From: Streptomyces sp. XD-27
GTDB lineage: Bacteria > Actinomycetota > Actinomycetes > Streptomycetales > Streptomycetaceae
Assembly: GCF_030553055.1 (NCBI RefSeq)
Contig: NZ_CP130713.1
Span: 4,650,001-4,714,000, forward strand
Length of the DNA stretch: 64,000 nucleotides
Direction of reading: 5' to 3'
Shown: positions 57,627 through 64,000 of the stretch, one piece after another
Layout of the letters: each line of letters opens with the position of its first letter
Numbering within the stretch: the first letter of the stretch is position 1
The notes under the pieces: generated by a model
The model's input: the letters and a program-made list of their open reading frames with translations, nothing else
What the model was told of the DNA's origin: nothing
Database searches by the model: none
Translations under genes and position numbers: made by a program

Positions 57627-58963
57627 TGTCCAACGCCACCCACGCAACGCCACCGGCCGGCTCGCGCGAGACCACCGAGGGCACCGTCTACACCGTCACC
57701 GGCGGGGACTGGGACGAGGTCGCCGACGCCGCGGCCAAGGCCGACGACGAGCGGATCATCGTCAACATGGGGCCGCAGCACCCGTCCACCCACGGGGTGC
57801 TCCGGCTCGTCCTGGAGATCGACGGCGAGACCGTCACCGAGGCCCGCTGCGGCATCGGCTATCTGCACACCGGCATCGAGAAGAACCTCGAGTACCGGAC
57901 CTGGACCCAGGGCAGCACCTTCGTCACGCGCATGGACTATCTGACGCCCTTCCACAACGAGGTGGGGTACTGCCTGGGCGTGGAGCGGCTGCTCGGCATC
58001 GAGGACCAGATCCCCGAGCGCGCCACGATCATCCGGGTGATGCTCATGGAGCTCAACCGGATCTCCTCCCACCTGGTCTACGCGGCCACCGGCGGCATGG
58101 AGCTCGGCGCGATCACCGTGATGTTCACCGGTTTCCGCGACCGCGAGGCGATCCTCGACCTGTTCGAGCTGATCACCGGCCTGCGGATGAACCACGCGTA
58201 CGTCCGGCCGGGCGGCCTCGCCCAGGACCTGCCGCCGGGCGCGGTCGATCAGGTGCGCGCCTTCGTGAAGCAGATGCGCAAGAACCTCCCCGAGTACGAC
58301 AAGCTCGCCACCGGCAACCCGATCTTCAAGGCCCGCCTGCAGGGCACCGGCTATCTGGACCTCGCCGGCTGCATGGCGCTCGGCATCACCGGCCCGATAC
58401 TGCGCTCCACCGGTCTCCCGCACGACCTGCGCAAGTCGCAGCCGTACTGCGGTTACGAGACCTACGACTTCGACGTCCCCACCGCCGACACCTGCGACTC
58501 CTACGGGCGCTTCGTGATCCGCGTGGAGGAGATGCGCCAGTCGCTGCGGATCGTCGAGCAGTGCCTGGACCGGTTGCGGCCCGGCCCGGTGATGGTCGCG
58601 GACAAGAAGATCGCCTGGCCCGCGCAGCTCGCGCTGGGGCCCGACGGGCTCGGCAACTCCCTCGACCACATCAAGAAGATCATGGGCACCTCGATGGAGG
58701 CCCTGATCCACCACTTCAAGCTGGTGACCGAGGGCTTCCGGGTCCCGCCGGGCCAGGTGTACACGGCGATCGAGTCGCCCAGGGGCGAACTGGGCGTGCA
58801 CGTGGTCAGCGACGGCGGCACCCGCCCGTACCGGGTGCACTTCCGCGACCCGTCCTTCACCAACCTGCAGTCCATGGCGGCGATGTGCGAGGGCGGCCAG
58901 GTCGCCGACGTCATCGTCGCGGTGGCGTCCATCGACCCCGTGATGGGAGGCGTCGACCGGTGA
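57626..58963 (+). CDS. nuoD: NADH-quinone oxidoreductase subunit D
   Basis: 445 residues. The 49-kDa subunit forming the quinone site with Nuo[65 protein letters not shown] and the C-terminal [29 protein letters not shown]. The first 50 residues are an actinobacterial extension. ATG 57626 shares its A with the nuoC stop (TGATG). Its own TGA overlaps nuoE. Confidence 0.97.
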   Translation: MSNATHATPPAGSRETTEGTVYTVTGGDWDEVADAAAKADDERIIVNMGPQHPSTHGVLRLVLEIDGETVTEARCGIGYLHTGIEKNLEYRTWTQGSTFVTRMDYLTPFHNEVGYCLGVERLLGIEDQIPERATIIRVMLMELNRISSHLVYAATGGMELGAITVMFTGFRDREAILDLFELITGLRMNHAYVRPGGLAQDLPPGAVDQVRAFVKQMRKNLPEYDKLATGNPIFKARLQGTGYLDLAGCMALGITGPILRSTGLPHDLRKSQPYCGYETYDFDVPTADTCDSYGRFVIRVEEMRQSLRIVEQCLDRLRPGPVMVADKKIAWPAQLALGPDGLGNSLDHIKKIMGTSMEALIHHFKLVTEGFRVPPGQVYTAIESPRGELGVHVVSDGGTRPYRVHFRDPSFTNLQSMAAMCEGGQVADVIVAVASIDPVMGGVDR

Positions 58964-59790
58964 CCGATGTCAGTTTGGGCATGCCCCAACTTCCCGCCCC
59001 GGACTACCCGGCCGACGTCCGGGAGCGGCTGGAGGCGGACGCCAGGGAGGTGATCGCCCGCTACCCCGGCAGCCGCAGCGCGCTGCTGCCGCTGCTGCAC
59101 CTGGTGCAGGCCGAGGAGGGGTACGTCACCCGCACCGGCATGCGGTTCTGCGCCGAGATGCTGGACCTGACCACCGCCGAGGTCACCGCGGTCGCCACCT
59201 TCTACACCATGTACCGGCGGCGGCCGTCGGGCGACTACCAGGTCGGGGTCTGCACCAACACCCTGTGCGCGGTCATGGGCGGCGACGCCATCTTCGCCGC
59301 TCTCCAGGAGCACCTGCGCGTGGGCAACGGAGAGACCACCGAGGACGGCAAGGTCACTCTCGAACACATCGAGTGCAACGCGGCCTGCGACTTCGCCCCC
59401 GTGGTGATGGTGAACTGGGAGTTCTTCGACAACCAGACGCCCGAGTCCGCCAAGCGGCTCGTGGACGACCTGCGCGCGGGGCGGACCGTGGAGCCCACCC
59501 GCGGCGCCCCCTTGTGCACCTTCAAGGAGACGGCGCGGATCCTCGCCGGATTCCCCGACACCCGCCCCGGCGCGGTCGAGGCCACCGGCGGCGCGGGCCC
59601 CGCCTCCCTGGTCGGCCTGCGGCTGGCCAGGGGCGAGGCACCGCCGGGGAAGGTCGTCGCGCCGCGCGCCGCCGCCCGTCCGGCGGGGGAGGAGCCGCCG
59701 ACGCACCCCGGTTCGCACGACGCGCCGCAGCAGACCTCCGACTCCGACCCGCACCACCCGTCCGGTCCGGTCACCGAGGAGGGGAAGTGA
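58960..59790 (+). CDS. nuoE: NADH-quinone oxidoreductase subunit E
   Basis: 276 residues. The 24-kDa thioredoxin-like [2Fe-2S] (N1a) subunit. Cluster Cys lie in [12 protein letters not shown] (about 98 and 103) and [14 protein letters not shown] (about 138 and 142). An extended C-terminal tail of about 75 residues ([23 protein letters not shown]) is low in complexity and longer than in enterobacteria, as usual in Streptomyces. GTG start in the nuoD stop. Confidence 0.96.
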   Translation: MTDVSLGMPQLPAPDYPADVRERLEADAREVIARYPGSRSALLPLLHLVQAEEGYVTRTGMRFCAEMLDLTTAEVTAVATFYTMYRRRPSGDYQVGVCTNTLCAVMGGDAIFAALQEHLRVGNGETTEDGKVTLEHIECNAACDFAPVVMVNWEFFDNQTPESAKRLVDDLRAGRTVEPTRGAPLCTFKETARILAGFPDTRPGAVEATGGAGPASLVGLRLARGEAPPGKVVAPRAAARPAGEEPPTHPGSHDAPQQTSDSDPHHPSGPVTEEGK

Positions 59791-61199
59791 TGACCGTGGC
59801 AACCGCGGATGGCGGCGCCACCCGGCCGGAGGCCGGAGGAGAGACCAGTGCCGAGAAGCTGCTCGCCCCCGTCCTGACCGCCTTCTGGGACCAGCCGCAC
59901 TCCTGGACCCTGGAGACCTACCGCCGATACGAGGGCTACGAGGGCATGCGCAAGGCCCTCGCCATGGCGCCCGACGACGTCATCGCGCTGGTGAAGGACG
60001 CGGGGCTGCGCGGCCGCGGCGGCGCGGGCTTCCCCACCGGGATGAAGTGGCAGTTCATCCCCCAGGGCGACGGCAAGCCGCACTACCTCGTCGTCAACGC
60101 CGACGAATCCGAACCCGGCACCTGCAAGGACATCCCCCTTCTCTTCGCCAACCCGCACGCGCTCATCGAAGGCATGGTCATCGCCTGCCACGCCATTCGC
60201 TCCGCGCACGCCTTCGTCTATCTGCGGGGCGAGGTCGTCCCCGTACTGCGGCGGCTGCACGAGGCCGTACGCGAGGCGTACGAAGCGGGCTACCTCGGCC
60301 CGGCCGAACGGCGCCGCGAGGCCCTCGGCCTGGACGGCCTCCCCGGTCTCGACATCACCGTGCACGCGGGCGCGGGCGCCTACATCTGCGGCGAGGAGAC
60401 CGCGCTGCTGGACTCCCTCGAAGGCCGCCGCGGCCAGCCCCGGCTGCGTCCCCCCTTCCCGGCCGTCGCCGGCCTGTACGCCTGCCCCACTGTGGTGAAC
60501 AACGTCGAGTCCATCGCGTCCGTTCCCGCGATCCTCAACAAGGGCAAGGAATGGTTCCGTTCGATGGGCAGCGAGAAGTCCCCCGGCTTCACGCTCTACT
60601 CGCTGTCCGGACACGTCACCAACCCGGGCCAGTACGAGGCCCCGCTCGGCATCACCCTGCGCCAGCTGCTCGACATGTCCGGCGGCATCCGCCACGGGCA
60701 TCGGCTCAAGTTCTGGACGCCCGGCGGCTCCTCCACCCCGCTGCTCACCGACGAGCACCTGGACGTCCCCCTGGACTACGAGGGCGTCGGCGCGGTCGGC
60801 TCGATGCTCGGCACCAAGGCCCTGCAGTGCTTCGACGAGACCACCTGCGTGGTGCGGGCCGTCACCCGCTGGACCGAGTTCTACGCCCACGAGTCCTGCG
60901 GCAAGTGCACCCCCTGCCGCGAAGGCACCTACTGGCTGGTCCAGTTGCTGCGCGACATCGAGGCCGGCAAGGGCCGCATGGAGGACCTCGACAAGCTGAA
61001 CGACATCGCCGACAACATCAACGGCAAGTCGTTCTGCGCCCTCGGCGACGGCGCCGCCTCCCCGATCTTCTCCTCGCTGAAGTACTTCCGCGAGGAGTAC
61101 GAGCAGCACATCACCGGCCGCGGCTGCCCCTTCGACCCGGCGGCGTCCACCGCCTGGGCCGACGGCCCGAAGACCTCTCACCTGGAGGTGAACGCATGA
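59790..61199 (+). CDS. nuoF: NADH-quinone oxidoreductase subunit F
   Basis: 469 residues. Holds FMN, the NADH site and cluster N3. [15 protein letters not shown] and [14 protein letters not shown] bind [39 protein letters not shown] is family-diagnostic; cluster Cys are in [15 protein letters not shown] and a later Cys in [14 protein letters not shown] 59790 overlaps the nuoE stop; GTG 59796 is a less likely alternative. Its TGA overlaps nuoG. Confidence 0.97.
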   Translation: MTVATADGGATRPEAGGETSAEKLLAPVLTAFWDQPHSWTLETYRRYEGYEGMRKALAMAPDDVIALVKDAGLRGRGGAGFPTGMKWQFIPQGDGKPHYLVVNADESEPGTCKDIPLLFANPHALIEGMVIACHAIRSAHAFVYLRGEVVPVLRRLHEAVREAYEAGYLGPAERRREALGLDGLPGLDITVHAGAGAYICGEETALLDSLEGRRGQPRLRPPFPAVAGLYACPTVVNNVESIASVPAILNKGKEWFRSMGSEKSPGFTLYSLSGHVTNPGQYEAPLGITLRQLLDMSGGIRHGHRLKFWTPGGSSTPLLTDEHLDVPLDYEGVGAVGSMLGTKALQCFDETTCVVRAVTRWTEFYAHESCGKCTPCREGTYWLVQLLRDIEAGKGRMEDLDKLNDIADNINGKSFCALGDGAASPIFSSLKYFREEYEQHITGRGCPFDPAASTAWADGPKTSHLEVNA

Positions 61200-63748
61200 C
61201 AGTGACCACCAATGCTCCCTCCTCAGGAGGCGAGGCCGCGGTGCCACCCGAGGACCTGGTGTCGCTGACCATCGACGGCATCGAGATCTCCGTCCCCAAG
61301 GGGACGCTGGTCATCCGCGCCGCCGAGCTGCTCGGCATCGAGATCCCGCGGTTCTGCGACCACCCGCTGCTGGACCCGGTGGGCGCCTGCCGCCAGTGCA
61401 TCGTCGAGATCGAGGGCCAGCGCAAGCCGATGGCCTCGTGCACCATCACCTGCACCGACGGGATGGTCGTCAAGACGCAGCTCTCCTCGCCCGTCGCCGA
61501 GAAGGCGCAGCGCGGCGTGATGGAGCTGCTGCTGATCAACCACCCGCTGGACTGCCCCGTCTGCGACAAGGGCGGCGAATGCCCGCTGCAGAACCAGGCG
61601 ATGAGCGCGGGCCAGGCCGACACCCGCTTCGAGGGCCGCAAGCGCACGTACGAAAAGCCCATCCCGCTCTCCACCCAGGTGCTGCTGGACCGCGAGCGCT
61701 GCGTGCTCTGCGCCCGCTGCACCCGCTTCCAGCAGCAGATCGCCGGCGACCCGATGATCGAGCTGCTGGACCGTGGCGCGCTGGAGCAGGTCGGCATCGG
61801 CGACGAGCCCTTCGAGTCGTACTTCTCCGGGAACACCATCCAGATCTGCCCGGTCGGCGCGCTGACCTCGGCGGCCTACCGGTTCCGTTCCCGCCCCTTC
61901 GACCTGGTCTCCTCGCCGTCGGTGTGCGAGCACTGCGCGGGCGGCTGCGCCACCCGTACCGACCACCGGCGCGGCAAGGTGCTGCGGCGGCTCGCGGGCA
62001 ACGACCCCGAGGTCAACGAGGAGTGGATCTGCGACAAGGGGCGGTTCGCCTTCCGCTACGCCCAGCTTCCGGACCGGCTGACCACCCCGCTGGTGCGCGA
62101 CCGGGAGACCGGCGAGCTGCGGACCGCGAGCTGGCCCGAGGCGCTGGCGGCCGCCGCCGAGGGGCTGACGGCGGCGCGGGGCCGCACCGGCGTGCTGACC
62201 GGCGGCCGCCTCACCGTCGAGGACGCGTACGCGTACGCCAAGTTCGCCCGGACCGTCCTGAACACCAACGACATCGACTTCCGGGCCCGCGTGCACAGCA
62301 GCGAGGAGGCCGACTTCCTGGCCGCGCGGGTGGCCGGCCGCGGCCGGGACCTGGACCGCACGGGTGTCACGTACAGGTCGCTCGAGCAGGCACCGGCCGT
62401 CCTTCTCGCCGGGTTCGAGGCGGAGGAGGAGGCACCCGGGGTCTTCCTGCGGCTGCGCAAGGCGCACCGCAAGCACGGGCAGCGCACCTTCGCCCTGGCC
62501 ACCCACGCCACCCGCGGGCTGACGAAGGCGGGCGGCACGCTGCTCCCCGCCGCGCCCGGCACCGAGACCGAGTGGCTCGACGCGCTCGCCGCCGCGACCG
62601 GCCTGGACGACGACGGCCGGGCGGTGGCCGAGGCGCTGCGCGCCGAGGGCGCGGTGATCGTGGTCGGCGAGCGGCTCGCGGCCGTCCCCGGCGCGCTCAC
62701 CGCGGCGGTACGGCTGGCGGCCGCCACCGGCGCCGCGCTGGCCTGGATCCCGCGGCGGGCCGGGGAGCGCGGCGCCGTCGAGGCCGGGGCGCTGCCCGGA
62801 CTGCTGCCCGGCGGCCGTCCCACGACCGACCCGCGCGCGCGGCAGCAGGTCGCCGACGCGTGGGGCGTCGACGGGCTGCCGCACACCTACGGCCGGGACA
62901 CCGGCCAGATCGTCGAGGCCGCGGCGAGTGGCGAGCTCGGGGCGCTGCTCATCGCGGGCGTGGAGGTCGCCGACCTGCCGGATCCGGCGCGGGCCGTCGA
63001 GGCGCTGGCGGAGATCGGGTTCCTGGTGAGCCTGGAGCAGCGGCCGACCGAGGTGACCGCGCGGGCCGATGTGGTGCTGCCCGTGGCGGCGGTCGCCGAG
63101 AAACCGGGGACCTTCCTCAACTGGGAGGGCCGGGCCCGGCCGTTCGAGACCGCCATCAAGCCCGCCCAGGCCACCCGGCAGCACTTCCCGCCGGACGCCC
63201 GGGTGCTGCACATGCTCGCCGACGCGATGGCCGGCGCCGCCGGTGCGGCAGGGCCGGGCGGCCTGGCGCTGCCGGACCTGGCGGCCGTACGCCGCGAGAT
63301 GGCCCGGCTGGGCACGTGGGACGGGCCGTACCCGGCCGATCCCGTCGCGATCGGGCAGGCACTGCCGCGCCCCGAGGAGGGCGAGGCGGTGCTGGCCGGC
63401 CACCGGCTGCTGCTCGACCAGGGGCTGCTCCAGCAGGGCGACGAGGCTCTGGCCGGGACCCGGCACGCCGCCGTGGCCCGGCTGTCGGCGGCCACCGCCG
63501 CCGAGACGGGCGTGAAGGACGGCGACCTGCTCGCGGTCACCGGCCCGGTGGGCGCGGTCGAACTGCCGCTGCGGATCACGCCGATGCCGGACCGGGTCGT
63601 CTGGCTCCCGCTCAACTCGCCGCGCGGCGGCGCGTCGGGCTCGGTGAGCCACGACACCGGGGCCCGGCCCGGTGACCTCGTCCGCATCGGCCCGGCGGCC
63701 GCGTCCGCGGCCGCGCCGGAGACCACCGAACCGGAGGTGGAAGCGTGA
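61196..63748 (+). CDS. nuoG: NADH-quinone oxidoreductase subunit G
   Basis: 850 residues. The large iron-sulfur subunit of complex I. N-terminal [2Fe-2S] ferredoxin domain ([30 protein letters not shown]), the His-ligated cluster region ([20 protein letters not shown]), a [4Fe-4S] pair domain ([33 protein letters not shown]) and the extra N7-type motif [18 protein letters not shown], then a molybdopterin-oxidoreductase-like body ([18 protein letters not shown] onward) without a cofactor. The C-terminal 250 residues are Ala/Gly-rich. ATG 61196 overlaps the nuoF stop. Confidence 0.95.
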   Translation: MTVTTNAPSSGGEAAVPPEDLVSLTIDGIEISVPKGTLVIRAAELLGIEIPRFCDHPLLDPVGACRQCIVEIEGQRKPMASCTITCTDGMVVKTQLSSPVAEKAQRGVMELLLINHPLDCPVCDKGGECPLQNQAMSAGQADTRFEGRKRTYEKPIPLSTQVLLDRERCVLCARCTRFQQQIAGDPMIELLDRGALEQVGIGDEPFESYFSGNTIQICPVGALTSAAYRFRSRPFDLVSSPSVCEHCAGGCATRTDHRRGKVLRRLAGNDPEVNEEWICDKGRFAFRYAQLPDRLTTPLVRDRETGELRTASWPEALAAAAEGLTAARGRTGVLTGGRLTVEDAYAYAKFARTVLNTNDIDFRARVHSSEEADFLAARVAGRGRDLDRTGVTYRSLEQAPAVLLAGFEAEEEAPGVFLRLRKAHRKHGQRTFALATHATRGLTKAGGTLLPAAPGTETEWLDALAAATGLDDDGRAVAEALRAEGAVIVVGERLAAVPGALTAAVRLAAATGAALAWIPRRAGERGAVEAGALPGLLPGGRPTTDPRARQQVADAWGVDGLPHTYGRDTGQIVEAAASGELGALLIAGVEVADLPDPARAVEALAEIGFLVSLEQRPTEVTARADVVLPVAAVAEKPGTFLNWEGRARPFETAIKPAQATRQHFPPDARVLHMLADAMAGAAGAAGPGGLALPDLAAVRREMARLGTWDGPYPADPVAIGQALPRPEEGEAVLAGHRLLLDQGLLQQGDEALAGTRHAAVARLSAATAAETGVKDGDLLAVTGPVGAVELPLRITPMPDRVVWLPLNSPRGGASGSVSHDTGARPGDLVRIGPAAASAAAPETTEPEVEA

Positions 63749-64000
63749 CCGCCTTCGCCCACGCGACCTTCGCCCACGCGGCGCCCATGGCGTCCCAGAC
63801 CCGCGGCGGTGTGCTCGCGGCCGAGGACCTGTCCATGTTCGGGGGCGACCCCTGGTGGCTGATCCTGGTCAAGGCCGTCTTCTGCTTCGCGATGCTGATG
63901 GTGACGGTCCTGATCTCGATCGTCATGGAGCGCAAGGTCCTCGGCTGGATGCAGCAGCGGATCGGCCCCAACCGGCACGGCCCGTGGGGCATGCTCCAGT
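63745..64000 (+). CDS. nuoH: NADH-quinone oxidoreductase subunit H, 5' part only
   Basis: 85 codons before the window ends. GTG 63745 overlaps the nuoG stop. The N-terminal repeat [13 protein letters not shown] is a Streptomyces-type extension. The first transmembrane helix ([24 protein letters not shown]) and the signature [25 protein letters not shown], which forms part of the quinone-access channel, identify NuoH. The rest of the operon (nuoI onward) is presumably beyond the window. Confidence 0.96.
   Translation, partial: MTAFAHATFAHAAPMASQTRGGVLAAEDLSMFGGDPWWLILVKAVFCFAMLMVTVLISIVMERKVLGWMQQRIGPNRHGPWGMLQ

Overview
The window looks like chromosomal DNA of a Streptomyces or close relative. 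Base composition is very GC-rich, third codon positions are almost all G or C, many genes start with GTG, overlapping ATGA/GTGA stop-start junctions are common, and several cores match from memory the conserved order of the central Streptomyces chromosome (hemL, cytochrome c biogenesis, futalosine menaquinone genes, mqnA/mqnC, menG, nuo). No tRNA, rRNA, CRISPR array, transposase or phage gene was seen. The gene assignments rest on reading the proteins; no database search was run.

Layout. 1-7.2 kb: an rtcB RNA ligase gene broken by one missing base, an SDR reductase, a PepSY protein, YnfA, a cupin, and an ECF41-type sigma factor next to a flavoprotein oxidoreductase. 7.4-15.4 kb: hemL, a histidine phosphatase, a Tat lipoprotein with a deacetylase fold, then resA-ccdA-resB-ccsB for cytochrome c maturation, closed by a strong hairpin. 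15.4-17.5 kb: an ECF sigma factor coupled to a membrane partner. 17.6-22.7 kb: menaquinone genes mqnL, mqnP, mqnM, an Lrp regulator facing a 49-residue basic protein, and mqnE, followed by the remains of a uracil-DNA glycosylase gene. 23.5-25.1 kb: a cysteine-rich leader peptide and mutually exclusive hairpins in front of a DAACS-family symporter. 25.1-31.9 kb: small accessory units, including an EACC1-like protein with a caspase-TPR effector. 32.0-35.8 kb: a whiJ-type locus (XRE/DUF5753 regulator, two DUF397 proteins) facing a small-protein operon ending in a PCMT-like methyltransferase. 35.8-44.8 kb: regulator-enzyme pairs (MerR/OYE, TetR/aldo-keto reductase, AsnB, TetR/acyl-CoA ligase) and a His-rich protein. 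44.8-54.2 kb: cold-shock protein, mqnA, a Ser/Thr kinase, mqnC, a degenerate amidohydrolase, menG, a geranylgeranyl-reductase homologue, a broken VOC gene and a CBS protein. 54.3-64 kb: a secreted NlpC/P60 hydrolase diverging across 771 bp from nuoA-H, which runs off the end.

How it fits together. The conserved genes build the aerobic electron-transport chain: tetrapyrrole supply (hemL), haem attachment to cytochrome c (res/ccd/ccs), menaquinone synthesis by the futalosine route (mqnA, C, E, L, P, M, menG, probably the GGR homologue) and complex I (nuo). Candidate Rex operators lie in front of both resA and nuoA, so redox control may join two of these modules.

Most unusual features: (1) the cysteine-codon leader and a two-state RNA switch that can hide both the ribosome-binding site and the TTG start of the symporter gene; (2) the EACC1-caspase-TPR pair under a 16-bp palindrome; (3) an intrinsic-terminator hairpin inside the cold-shock gene leader; (4) a minisatellite coding in both directions where the OYE and TetR genes overlap; (5) several decaying genes (rtcB, a UDG, a VOC protein).
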